A stretch of DNA of 64,000 nucleotides. It comes from Emcibacter nanhaiensis (GTDB lineage: Bacteria > Pseudomonadota > Alphaproteobacteria > Sphingomonadales > Emcibacteraceae). Every line of letters begins with the position of its first letter. Position 1 is the stretch's first letter. Under the pieces are notes generated by a model. The model was not told the DNA's origin and did no database searches. It was given only the letters and a program-made list of their open reading frames with translations. The stretch lies in the NCBI RefSeq assembly GCF_006385175.1, contig NZ_VFIY01000005.1, forward strand, positions 317,501 through 381,500, given 5' to 3'. Of this stretch, positions 45,818-54,310 are shown piece after piece. The translations under genes were made by a program, and so were the position numbers.

Positions 45818-46261
45818 TTACGTGAAGCAGGTCCGCCGGTCGAATTTGGGCGACAATATGATATGGGTTTCCGTCTTCAGGATTCCGGGCATCATGGCGA
45901 TTTTGGTCAGGACCTCGTCCAGGTGCGGGTGCGTGTCCGCATGGACCAGGGCAATGAAATCAAAGCTGCCGGCCACGGTGCTGAGGCAGGCCACCTCCGG
46001 CATATTTTCCAGCGCCTGTTCGATTTCCTGACTTTTTTTCGGATCCCGGGTAATCATCACATAACAGCGGATATTGCCGTTGTCCGCTTCCGGTTTCAGG
46101 GTCACCGTATAGCTGTCGATGACCTTTTCCTCCAGTTTCTGCAGCATCATATGGATGGTGGAGCGGGCCAGGCCCAGTTTGCGGCCCAGCTCCGCCGCAC
46201 TCAGGCGGCTGTTGACCTTGAGGAGTTCCAAAAGCTTCTTTTCATTATCCTGTAGCTGCAT
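45818..46261 (-). CDS. Lrp/AsnC-family transcriptional regulator
   Basis: 147 residues. The N-terminal winged helix-turn-helix (LLELLKVNSRLSAAELGRKLGLARSTIHMMLQKLEEKVIDSYTV) is followed by a RAM ligand/oligomerisation domain (VMITRDPKKSQEIEQALENMPEVACLSTVAGSFDFIALVHADTHPHLDEVLTKIAMMPGILKTETHIIL). Such proteins sense amino acids and form octamers. A perfect inverted repeat lies 22-61 bases upstream, suggesting autoregulation, and related boxes precede the TPP-enzyme gene. Confidence 0.93.
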   Translation of the reverse strand: MQLQDNEKKLLELLKVNSRLSAAELGRKLGLARSTIHMMLQKLEEKVIDSYTVTLKPEADNGNIRCYVMITRDPKKSQEIEQALENMPEVACLSTVAGSFDFIALVHADTHPHLDEVLTKIAMMPGILKTETHIILSPKFDRRTCFT

Positions 46262-46282
46262 TACATCCTCTTGTACAATTGA

Positions 46283-46322
46283 TTATGAACAATCGTAGCA
46301 TAAAAAATACAATTGTTCATAA
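46283..46322. promoter_or_regulatory. 11-bp inverted repeat upstream of the Lrp-type gene
   Basis: TTATGAACAAT (46283-46293) and ATTGTTCATAA (46312-46322) are perfect inverted copies, separated by 18 bp. They contain the same GAACAA core as the phased boxes at 45744-45790. Most likely the operator of this regulator. Confidence 0.6.
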
Positions 46323-46345
46323 AAATGTTGCGAAAAGGGACGATT

Positions 46346-47278
46346 TTACAGGCCGTGCAGGTGATCCAGCATCATTTTGCGGGCTGCCTCGTCGGGCAGC
46401 GGGCTCATGCCGGCCATCACATTGTCCCGGGCATGGTCGGGCCGGCCGGTGCCGGGAATGACCGCGGTGACCGCCGGATGGCCGAGCAGATATTTGAGGA
46501 AATACTGGGCCCAGCTGTGAATGCCGAGGTCGGCGGCCCAAACAGGCAGTTCTCTGCCTTTGACTTTGTTAAACAGGGCGCCGCGGCCGAACGGCCGGTT
46601 GCACAGGATGGCGATTCCGCGCTCCCGGGCCAGCGGCAGCAGTTCCTCTTCGGCCAGCCTGGCATTCATGGCATACTGGCACTGCACGAAGTCGAGCTGC
46701 TCCTGCTTCATGATTTCGACCAGTTCCCGGGTGCCGTTGTCGGTATAATGGGTGATGCCGAGATAGCGGATTTTCTTGTCTTGCTTCATTTCCCTGAGCG
46801 TACCAAGCTGGGTCTGCCAGTCCACCAGGTTATGCACCTGCATCAGGTCCACATGGCTGGTTTTGAGCTTGTGGAAGGAAGCGTTCATCTGGTCGATGCC
46901 AGCCTGTTTGCCGTTTTGCAGTACCTTGGTGGCAATAAAGCTCTTGTTGCGACTGTTCAGCCGGGCCACCAGGTCGCCGACGACGGCCTCGGCCGGGCCG
47001 TACATGGGCGCGGTATCGATCAGCGAGCCACCGGCGTCATAAAGGATCTTGAGGGTGTCCAGCAACGGGGCCCGTTCCTCCGCGCTGCGGCCGACATCAA
47101 ACACCCGGGAGGTACCGAAGCCGACCACCGGCAGGAGCTCGCCGCTGGACGGAATCGGCTTCCTGACCATCTTGTGCAAAAAGGTATCAGCCAGCGCCGG
47201 GGCGCCAACTCCGCCGGCCAGGGCCAGGCCGGCCGCGCCGGTCAACTTGATGAACTGCTTGCGGGTGATGTCCGTCAT
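46346..47278 (-). CDS. Exported aldo/keto reductase with Tat-like leader
   Basis: 310 residues. The N-terminus, TRKQFIKLTGAAGLALAGGVGAPALA, looks like a Tat leader in which the second Arg is a Lys. The reductase fold follows with tetrad residues in SLIDTAPMYG (Asp, Tyr), SFIATKVL (Lys) and MQVHNLVD (His), so it should be active. NADPH dependence would be hard to reconcile with export of an apo-protein, but Tat exports folded holo-enzymes. It overlaps the preceding MFS gene by four bases. Confidence 0.86.
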   Translation of the reverse strand: MTDITRKQFIKLTGAAGLALAGGVGAPALADTFLHKMVRKPIPSSGELLPVVGFGTSRVFDVGRSAEERAPLLDTLKILYDAGGSLIDTAPMYGPAEAVVGDLVARLNSRNKSFIATKVLQNGKQAGIDQMNASFHKLKTSHVDLMQVHNLVDWQTQLGTLREMKQDKKIRYLGITHYTDNGTRELVEIMKQEQLDFVQCQYAMNARLAEEELLPLARERGIAILCNRPFGRGALFNKVKGRELPVWAADLGIHSWAQYFLKYLLGHPAVTAVIPGTGRPDHARDNVMAGMSPLPDEAARKMMLDHLHGL

Positions 47279-48576
47279 GGGGATGTCTCCTCCGATGTTT
47301 CCAGTTTCTGTTCATGTATACGGCCGAGCCGGATACTGAGAATAGCCCAAATTCCGGCAATGGGAAGGATGAACAGGGCCAGCGGTTGCAGGCCCCAGCC
47401 CAATCCCTGGGCCAGCGAAGCATAGATCCAGCCGCTTGCGGCATCGCCGCCGCGGACCCCGACCGTATCAATGAACGGCTGGGCCTTGTATTTTTCCCCG
47501 TCACTGACGGTGGTATAGAGTACCCGGTAGCCGGGCTGGGCGATGGCGAAATTCACCGCCCTTTGGGTGGCCTGGAAGCCGACCACCACCAGCAGCACCG
47601 GGGCCGCAGCGAGGGCGGCAAAGCCCATGAGCGTCACCAGCGGGAACAGGGCCAGGGTCAGGCTCACGCCGAACCGGCCCATCAAGCGGCCGACAATGAA
47701 GATCTGGGTCAGCAGGGTGAGGCCGTTTACCGCCAGGTCGATACGGGCGAACATCCGGATGCGCTCTTCGGGGCTGTCAAAGGCGTCGCGGATGATCACC
47801 GCCTGCTGGAAATAGAGAAAGGTGGCGGCCAGGGTCGACAGCAGGATCCAGGCGGCAATCCCGGCCATGTAGCGGGAACGGAAAATGGCCAGCAGGCCCT
47901 CGAGCCAGCTGCCGCCCAGCTTCCGGTCCGCCTTCGAGACATGGAATTCCTCGACATCCTGTTCATGCCGAAGTAATGCCAGCATGCAGACCAGGGCCAG
48001 GAACAGGAAGGCGGCCGAGACCAGCAGCAGATTGGCAGTGCCGAGATGGGTCACCAGGGACTGGGTCAGGACCGGGCCGGTGATGGCGCCGATGCTGCCG
48101 CCGGCGGCGATAATGCCGAACAGCCGCTTGCCCTGTTCGGCCGAGAAAATGTCGGACATATAAGCCCAGAAAACGCTGACCACGAAGAAGTTGAACACCG
48201 ACACCCACCAGAAAAACCCCCGCGCCACCCACGGACTGGTGAGCTCCGCCTGGAACAGGGCGTAAAAGACCAGGATATTGACCAGGAAAAAACCATAAGT
48301 GACGGGAATGATCTGTTTGCGCAGGAAGCGGCTGGCGAGAAAGCCGAACAATGGGGTGACCGCCAGCATGGCGAAGAAGGTGCCGGTAAACAGCCACTGC
48401 ATGTTCTCCACGCCGCTGGCGATGGCCATTTCGTCGCGCATGGGGCGCAGGATGTAATAGCTGCAAAGGAGGCAGAAAAAATAGCCGAACGCCAGCAGTA
48501 CGGCCGGTAGCTCCCCGGCCCTGATGTTGAGCACCGGGATAAGTCTGGTCTGCTGTCCTGTCCCTGAAATATCCAT
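47275..48576 (-). CDS. MFS carrier, NTP/NDP-exchanger-like
   Basis: A 433-residue permease with about 12 TM segments. The segment FGYFFCLLCSYYILRPMRDEMAIASGVENMQWLFTGTFFAMLAVTPLFG resembles the bacterial nucleotide-exchanger-like MFS branch. A free-living host would not use it for ATP theft, so the substrate is open. The start at 48576 follows GGAAAAGGGG; a longer frame reaches 48651. Its stop overlaps the aldo/keto reductase start (ATGA). Confidence 0.82.
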   Translation of the reverse strand: MDISGTGQQTRLIPVLNIRAGELPAVLLAFGYFFCLLCSYYILRPMRDEMAIASGVENMQWLFTGTFFAMLAVTPLFGFLASRFLRKQIIPVTYGFFLVNILVFYALFQAELTSPWVARGFFWWVSVFNFFVVSVFWAYMSDIFSAEQGKRLFGIIAAGGSIGAITGPVLTQSLVTHLGTANLLLVSAAFLFLALVCMLALLRHEQDVEEFHVSKADRKLGGSWLEGLLAIFRSRYMAGIAAWILLSTLAATFLYFQQAVIIRDAFDSPEERIRMFARIDLAVNGLTLLTQIFIVGRLMGRFGVSLTLALFPLVTLMGFAALAAAPVLLVVVGFQATQRAVNFAIAQPGYRVLYTTVSDGEKYKAQPFIDTVGVRGGDAASGWIYASLAQGLGWGLQPLALFILPIAGIWAILSIRLGRIHEQKLETSEETSP

Positions 48577-48766
48577 CCCCTTTTCCGAATTTTTCGGTTC
48601 ATTGTTGTAAGGCGGAGTATGGCACAGATTCCATAACACTGGCCAGTCCAATCGGGTAAAGCAATTGCCGTCCGTGACGAAACCTTTACATTCCGCCCGG
48701 CACGCCTATCTACAGGGGGTATTTTATTGAAGACCCGCGGGTCTTTTAGTGTTACAAGCCCCGGTC

Positions 48767-51700
48767 ATGAAAAATCTGTCCAACCGGGCCGTTGACAGCC
48801 GCTCTCATATCAAGGCGGTGCTTGGCCCGACCAATACGGGAAAGACCCACCTCGCGGTAGAGCGCATGCTCGGTCACAGCACCGGCATGATCGGCCTGCC
48901 GTTGCGCCTGCTAGCCCGGGAAATCTATGACCGTATTGTGAACTCGCCGCAGAACCCGGCCGGCAAGAATGCCGTCGCCCTGATCACCGGCGAGGAAAAG
49001 ATCATCCCGAAAAACCCCCGCTGGTATGTCTGCACCGTGGAAAGCATGCCCATGGAGATCGAGGTGGCGTTCCTCGCCGTGGATGAAATCCAGCTGGCGG
49101 CAGATTTCGACCGCGGTCATATCTTCACCGACCGGCTGCTGCGTGCCCGCGGCCGTGAGGAAACCATGTTCCTGGGTTCGGCCACCATGGCCGGGCTGAT
49201 CCGCCATCTGGTGCCGGATGTGGAATTTATCACCCGCCGGCGTTTTTCCACCCTGACCTATGTGCCGCCGAAAAAACTCTCCCGCCTGCCGCGCCGCTCG
49301 GCCCTGGTCGCGTTCAGTGCCGAAAATGTCTATGGCTACGCGGAAATGATCCGCCGCCAGAAGGGCGGTGCCGCCGTGGTCATGGGGGCGCTGAGCCCGC
49401 GCACCCGCAACGCCCAGGTGGAGCTTTATCAGAACGGTGATGTGGACTACCTGGTGGCGACTGACGCCATCGGCATGGGCCTCAACATGGACATCGACCA
49501 TGTCTGTTTTGCCGCCACCAGCAAGTTCGACGGCCGCCGCATGCGCGACCTGACCCCGGCGGAGCTGGGCCAGATTGCCGGCCGCGCCGGACGCCACATG
49601 AACAACGGCACCTTCGGCACCCTGACCGAGGGGGCGGATTATGAGCGCGGCCTCAGCGAAGATGTCATTCGCGCCATTGAAAATCATGATTTCCCGCCGG
49701 AAACGGTGCTGCAGTGGCGCAACAGCCTGCTGGATTATTCCGGCCCGGGGGCGCTGATTCGCTCGCTCGAGGCGGCGCCACAGCGCAAAGGCCTGAGCCG
49801 GGCGCTGGAAAATATCGATCTCGCCACCCTGCGCCGGCTGGCCGCACAGGAGGATATCCGGACCCTGGCGGCGGGTCCTGCGTCGCTGAAACTGCTGTGG
49901 GAAATCTGCCAGATTCCCGATTTCCGCAAGACCAGTGACGACGAGCATGTCAAGCTGACGGGCGACATTTATCGGCAGATTTCCTCGCATCACGGGGTGA
50001 TCGATCATCAGTGGATGGCGCGCCAGGTCGACCCCCTCAACCGGACCGACGGCGGCATCGATGCCCTGTCAGCACGTATTGCACATATTCGCACCTGGAC
50101 GTATATTTCCCACCGGTCGGCGTGGCTTGACCGGGCGAAACACTGGCAGGATGTGACAAGAGATATTGAAGACAGACTGTCAGATGCGCTACATGAACGC
50201 CTGACCCAGAGATTTGTAGACCGGCGCACGTCGGTCCTGATGAGAGAGTTACGCCAAAAAGGAAGATTGATGGCCAATATTGATACCGACGGCAATGTGT
50301 TTGTGGAAAGCCATTTCATCGGCACCCTGGAAGGGTTCCAGTTCCGGGAGGACCCGGGGGCTTATGGGGAGGACAGCAAGACATTGCGTCATGCCGCGGA
50401 CAAGGTATTGGCCGAGGAAATCGCGAAAAGGGCGCAGGAGCTGAATGAAGCCGGTGAAGGTGAACTGTCGCTGGTGTTCGGCAATCCCCTGACCCAGAGC
50501 ACCATCAACTGGCGCGGCGTGCCGATCGCCCGGGTGGTCAAGGGACAGGATATCCTGTCGCCGAAGGCGTCCGTGCTGCCGACGCCGGTGCTGCAGGGCG
50601 ACAGCCTTGCCCTGGTGCAGCAGGCAGTAGACCGCTGGCTGAGCGGGCATGTGCAGGAAGTTCTGGAGCCGCTGTTTGTGCTCAAGGAAGCCGTGGAGGG
50701 CGGCACCAATGATGAGGGCAAACCGCTGATTGACGGCCTGGCCCGGGGCATTGCCTTCCAGATGGTGGAAAAGCTCGGCACCATTCCGCGGCGGCTGATT
50801 GCCCGGGACTTCAAACAGGTGGACCGGGACGGCCGCTTCCAGATCAAGAAACTGGGCGTCTGGCTCGGCGCCGCCAGCCTATATATTCCGGCCGTGCTGA
50901 AACCGGCCCCGGCCCAGTTGCGGCTTTATCTCTGGGCCTTGTTCAACGACATGGACCAGCTGCCGGAGATGCCGCCGGCCGGTCTGTGCACCATCAAGAT
51001 CGACCAGAAAGCGCCGCGAACTTTTTACGAGGTGTCCGGCTACCGGGTGACCGGCAAGAATGCGGTCCGGCTTGACATGCTGGAGCGTCTGGCCAATGCC
51101 GCCCGCGAGGTGTCCATGAAGGGCCCGTTCCCGCCCAACCCGGATCTGATGAGCCTGGTCGGGGTCAGCGGTGAGGACTTTGAAGAGATCATGCGCTACC
51201 TCGGCTATGTGACCAGGGAATTCAGCCCCGAGGAAGCCGCCGAGATCGAACGCAAGCGCCAGGCGGCGGCATTTGCCGAGCTGGCCGCGAAGGCGGAAAA
51301 GGCTGAGGAAGTACCGACCTCCGAAGGCGAAGCTCCTGCAGAGGAAGTAAAGGCAGAAGAAGCAAGGGCGGAGGAAGCTCCTGCGGAAGAAACCTCTGCC
51401 GAGGAAGAGGATATACGGGAAAAGCAGACCGGAGACCGGGAAGAAAAACCAGCTCCTGAAGCGGCTGTTGCCGAAGAACCGGTTGCAGAGACCTCAACGC
51501 AGGAGGCCGCCGGAGAAGAGGCCGCCGAGGACAAACCGGCGGAACCCGAGAAATACATATATTTCATCCACCAGCCCGACGTGGCCAAGGGTGGCCCGCG
51601 CCGGGAACATGGCAGGGAACGCAGCCGCGAGCGCAATGGTGCCCGCAAAGGCCAAGGATCAAAAGGCCAAGGATCAAAAGGTCAGGGGCCGAAGGGTCAG

Positions 51701-51868
51701 GGAGCCAAAGGTGGCCGCAAGCCGGGCGGCAGGCCCGGTCGCGGTGGGCCGAAGGGGCCCAAGGTGATCAGCGCCACAGCGCCCAACAAAAAGCCCCAGG
51801 CCATTGACCCGGATTCACCATTTGCGGCACTGGCGGATCTTAAAAAATCCCTCGCCAAGAAAAAATGA
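48767..51868 (+). CDS. SUV3-like RNA helicase with long low-complexity tail
   Basis: 1033 residues. The superfamily 2 helicase core (about 15-340) has Walker A GPTNTGKTH, Walker B AVDEIQLAAD, SATM, and motif VI QIAGRAGRH, matching the mitochondrial SUV3 / alphaproteobacterial helicase family. From about residue 825 the protein is Glu/Ala-rich, then Lys/Gly-rich with repeats of GQGSK/GQGPK. The tail may bind RNA or degradosome partners. ATG 48767 is preferred to TTG 48749. The S4-domain gene follows after 10 bp. Confidence 0.9.
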   Translation: MKNLSNRAVDSRSHIKAVLGPTNTGKTHLAVERMLGHSTGMIGLPLRLLAREIYDRIVNSPQNPAGKNAVALITGEEKIIPKNPRWYVCTVESMPMEIEVAFLAVDEIQLAADFDRGHIFTDRLLRARGREETMFLGSATMAGLIRHLVPDVEFITRRRFSTLTYVPPKKLSRLPRRSALVAFSAENVYGYAEMIRRQKGGAAVVMGALSPRTRNAQVELYQNGDVDYLVATDAIGMGLNMDIDHVCFAATSKFDGRRMRDLTPAELGQIAGRAGRHMNNGTFGTLTEGADYERGLSEDVIRAIENHDFPPETVLQWRNSLLDYSGPGALIRSLEAAPQRKGLSRALENIDLATLRRLAAQEDIRTLAAGPASLKLLWEICQIPDFRKTSDDEHVKLTGDIYRQISSHHGVIDHQWMARQVDPLNRTDGGIDALSARIAHIRTWTYISHRSAWLDRAKHWQDVTRDIEDRLSDALHERLTQRFVDRRTSVLMRELRQKGRLMANIDTDGNVFVESHFIGTLEGFQFREDPGAYGEDSKTLRHAADKVLAEEIAKRAQELNEAGEGELSLVFGNPLTQSTINWRGVPIARVVKGQDILSPKASVLPTPVLQGDSLALVQQAVDRWLSGHVQEVLEPLFVLKEAVEGGTNDEGKPLIDGLARGIAFQMVEKLGTIPRRLIARDFKQVDRDGRFQIKKLGVWLGAASLYIPAVLKPAPAQLRLYLWALFNDMDQLPEMPPAGLCTIKIDQKAPRTFYEVSGYRVTGKNAVRLDMLERLANAAREVSMKGPFPPNPDLMSLVGVSGEDFEEIMRYLGYVTREFSPEEAAEIERKRQAAAFAELAAKAEKAEEVPTSEGEAPAEEVKAEEARAEEAPAEETSAEEEDIREKQTGDREEKPAPEAAVAEEPVAETSTQEAAGEEAAEDKPAEPEKYIYFIHQPDVAKGGPRREHGRERSRERNGARKGQGSKGQGSKGQGPKGQGAKGGRKPGGRPGRGGPKGPKVISATAPNKKPQAIDPDSPFAALADLKKSLAKKK

Positions 51869-51878
51869 CCAAGAAAAA

Positions 51879-52271
51879 ATGACTTCTGCACCGGAGCCAC
51901 AGAATACTGCGACGCAACGTATCGACCTGTGGCTCTGGCATGCCCGCTTTTTCAAGACCCGCTCGCTGGCGACCAAAATGTGCCGGGCCGGCAAGGTGCG
52001 CCTCAACGGCCAGGTGATCCGCAAGGCCAGCGTCACGGTCGGGCCGGAAGATGTGCTGACCTTTCCCCAGGGCGATCATGTGCGCATCGCCCGCATCCTG
52101 GCCCTGGCCGAGCGGCGCGGTCCCGCCGCCGAGGCGCAGTCGCTCTATGAAGACTTGAGCCCGCCCCGGATCAAAAAAGAACGCCCGGCGCCGGTGGCGG
52201 TGCGGGACGCCGGCAGCGGCCGCCCGACCAAGGCCGAGCGGCGCGCCCTTGATCGCCTGCGCGACCAGTAA
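51879..52271 (+). CDS. S4-domain RNA-binding protein (Hsp15/HslR-like)
   Basis: 130 residues with an S4 domain (QRIDLWLWHARFFKTRSLATKMCRAGKVRLNGQVIRKASVTVGPEDVLTFP) and a basic tail. Hsp15-type proteins bind stalled 50S subunits carrying nascent chains and aid recycling. It lies 10 bp after the helicase gene, the normal arrangement in alphaproteobacteria. ATG 51879 is chosen; the longer frame from 51804 overlaps the helicase. Confidence 0.92.
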   Translation: MTSAPEPQNTATQRIDLWLWHARFFKTRSLATKMCRAGKVRLNGQVIRKASVTVGPEDVLTFPQGDHVRIARILALAERRGPAAEAQSLYEDLSPPRIKKERPAPVAVRDAGSGRPTKAERRALDRLRDQ

Positions 52272-52364
52272 TTTGGCCGTCTTTTACAATCTGATCTTTC
52301 CTTAAATCCCCCTTAACCGACAGATGCTAGAGTATCTTCCTGATCAGTTGAGGGGTGCTGGAGC

Positions 52365-52892
52365 ATGAATGCAGGCAAGATATTTTTCGGCTTTTTGCTA
52401 TTGACGGTTGTTGTGGCCGTCATGGCAGACACGTCTGACCAACCGGAGGGGCAAAAAGAACTGCCTCATTTTGCGGGCAAGGTTCGTCCGGTTGAACAGC
52501 GGGTGATGGCCAGTCAAATGCCCGACGAGGTGCGCATCCCCCGGGGCGAGGGCGGTCATTACTGGACGGACGCCTATGTTGAAGACGGCAGCATCACCTT
52601 TGTCGTCGATACCGGCGCCAGCCATATCGCGCTCAGCTATGAGGATGCGGAAGCGATCGGGCTTGACCCGTCCGACCTGGAATTTGACGGGGCGGTCTCT
52701 ACCGCCAACGGGACTGCGGCGGTTGCCCGGGTGACCCTGTCTTCCGTGCGGATTGGCAACATTGAAATGTATGACGTGCCGGCTATTGTCTCCTCCCCCG
52801 GCGCCCTGCCGGTGTCGTTGCTGGGCATGAGCTTCCTCAACCGGCTGAGCAGCTTTGAGGTCGAGCAGCGGGACCTTGTCCTGCGCTACTAA
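52365..52892 (+). CDS. Retropepsin-like aspartic protease (TIGR02281 type)
   Basis: 175 residues with an N-terminal membrane segment (IFFGFLLLTVVVAVMA) and a single-domain clan AA aspartic protease. The active-site motif is FVVDTGASHIALS (Asp about residue 82) and the flap-side motif is VSLLGMSFLNRL. It is probably a dimer, as retropepsins are. Its function and substrates are unknown. No partner gene is overlapping. Confidence 0.85.
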   Translation: MNAGKIFFGFLLLTVVVAVMADTSDQPEGQKELPHFAGKVRPVEQRVMASQMPDEVRIPRGEGGHYWTDAYVEDGSITFVVDTGASHIALSYEDAEAIGLDPSDLEFDGAVSTANGTAAVARVTLSSVRIGNIEMYDVPAIVSSPGALPVSLLGMSFLNRLSSFEVEQRDLVLRY

Positions 52893-53003
52893 ACACCCTA
52901 TATCCCGTATATATGCAGATTGGTCGGAAATGGCTGGCCGCGGCAATAGGTATTCCCTATGCTTGCCGCGCGAATGCGGAATTATTTTATAAAGGTTTGT
53001 CAG

Positions 53004-53462
53004 GTGTCTTTATTTGCGAAACTGGGGGAATTACTGTCGGGAGATGACGGAGGCTCAATGTCTTCCCTGCCGCCGGAAAAGCTCGCCGCCGCGGCGCTGA
53101 TGGTCGAGGTGGCGCTGCAGGACGGTGATTTTTCCAGCTCAGAGCGGGACCATATCCTGATGCTTCTGGAACGCCGCCTTGGCGTTGAGAGGGAGGAGGC
53201 TGAAGACATGCTGGCCGAGGCCGAGGCCCAGGTGGACAACAGCAATCAAATCCTGAACTTTACCCGCCGTATCAAGGATCACTTTGATGAGAAGGGCCGG
53301 GAAAAGATCCTCGAGCTTTTGTGGGAAGTAGTCTATGCGGACGGCGAGGAGACCGCCTATGAAAGCAACCTGTTGCGCCGCATCACCGGCCTGCTTTATG
53401 TGCCCGATAAAGAGAGTGGCCGTATCCGTCGCAAGGTTCGGGAACGTCACCAGGGCAGATAA
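53004..53462 (+). CDS. TerB-like (tellurite resistance B domain) protein
   Basis: 152 residues, helical. Two acidic metal-binding-like segments (ALQDGDFSSSERDHILMLLERRLG and VYADGEETAYESNLLRRITGLLYV) mark the TerB/DjlA-like fold. GTG 53004 has AAAGG 8 bases upstream and gives a sensible N-terminus (SLFAKLGELLSGDD); the longer frame from 52959 is less likely. The cellular role is unknown; tellurite resistance need not be implied. Confidence 0.82.
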   Translation: MSLFAKLGELLSGDDGGSMSSLPPEKLAAAALMVEVALQDGDFSSSERDHILMLLERRLGVEREEAEDMLAEAEAQVDNSNQILNFTRRIKDHFDEKGREKILELLWEVVYADGEETAYESNLLRRITGLLYVPDKESGRIRRKVRERHQGR

Positions 53463-53585
53463 GGACTTACAATTCCCGTTTTTTGGCTTGTGAATAAAGC
53501 GAAAAATGTTATATGCCTGTGTCAGGGTATATTGATCGCCGTTTCGGAAGACCAGACGGTGCGGCGGTAAATGGAGGAGAACTTT

Positions 53586-53924
53586 ATGACTTACGTTGTC
53601 ACAGAGGCATGTATCAACTGCAAATACACCGACTGTGTGGAAGTTTGTCCGGTGGACTGCTTCTATGAAGGCGAGAACATGCTTGTGATCAATCCCGACG
53701 AATGCATTGACTGCGGCGTGTGTGAACCGGAATGTCCTGCCGAAGCCATTCTGGCGGATACCGAAGACGGACTGGAAAAATGGATTGAGCTTGGTGAGAA
53801 ATATTCTGCCGAATGGCCCAATATCACCGAGCGTGTCGATCCCATGGACGGGGCTGACGCCGCCAAGGACGAACAGGACAAGTTCGAGAAACATTTCAGC
53901 GACAAACCCGGCGCCGGCACCTGA
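53586..53924 (+). CDS. fdxA: 7Fe ferredoxin FdxA
   Basis: 112 residues. It has the FdxA pattern of cysteines: [26 protein letters not shown], then [17 protein letters not shown], giving a [3Fe-4S] and a [4Fe-4S] site. It is a small cytosolic electron carrier. GGAGGAG lies 6 bases before the ATG. carD follows in the same direction, as is typical in alphaproteobacteria. Confidence 0.96.
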   Translation: MTYVVTEACINCKYTDCVEVCPVDCFYEGENMLVINPDECIDCGVCEPECPAEAILADTEDGLEKWIELGEKYSAEWPNITERVDPMDGADAAKDEQDKFEKHFSDKPGAGT

Positions 53925-53935
53925 CCGCATTTATA

Positions 53936-53962
53936 AAAGGGCCGCTGGCCGGCCCTTTTTCT
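53936..53962 (+). terminator. Terminator after fdxA
   Basis: AAAGGGCC and GGCCCTTT form an 8-bp stem with loop GCTGGCC and a T-run, starting 12 bases after the fdxA stop. Confidence 0.88.
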
Positions 53963-53993
53963 TTGTTGCAGACCCGAAAGAATTAAGAAAGAG

Positions 53994-54036
53994 CACCTCT
54001 TTTCAAGGCCATATGCGTCTTAAGGGGTGTTTTTTT
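53994..54036 (+). terminator. Second T-tailed hairpin downstream of fdxA
   Basis: CACCTCTT pairs with AAGGGGTG (one G-T) across a 20-base loop, followed by seven T. It sits in the long fdxA-carD gap. It could end a small RNA or act as backup terminator. Confidence 0.5.
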
Positions 54037-54310
54037 GTTAAATTTATGTTATATTATATGCATTGCACAAGGATTCTGGCAGCAATTAGAGTAACCTGTT
54101 GCTTTTAAATCCTTAATTTCAGATATTCGCTAACCTTGGCTTGCGTATATGCAGTGGCCTGAGGCGGTGTTTTTTGGCGATTCTGATACATTTATGTCGC
54201 CGTTAACCATAGTGTGGCCCCTGCCTGGTGGTTTTTCGGTGCTTTGCTAACCATGTGGGCCTGGGGTGATAATCCTGCCCATTTAGTTCAGTTGGAGAAT
54301 ATTTTTCTAA
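54037..54310. other. Leader region of carD
   Basis: With the two hairpins this makes up the 386-base gap between fdxA and carD. It contains A/T-rich stretches suited to a promoter, and GGAGAAT about 13 bases before the carD ATG. I see no coding frame or known riboswitch. Confidence 0.5.

Noticed and set aside
48729-48747. GC hairpin AAGACCCGCGGGTCTT just before the helicase gene as a terminator
   Set aside because: The arms meet with almost no loop and only TTTT follows; nothing upstream on this strand needs ending.
54045-54061. ATGTTATATTATATGCA as a further Zur-like box
   Set aside because: Only the left half fits; the right half is not an inverted copy and the next gene is carD.
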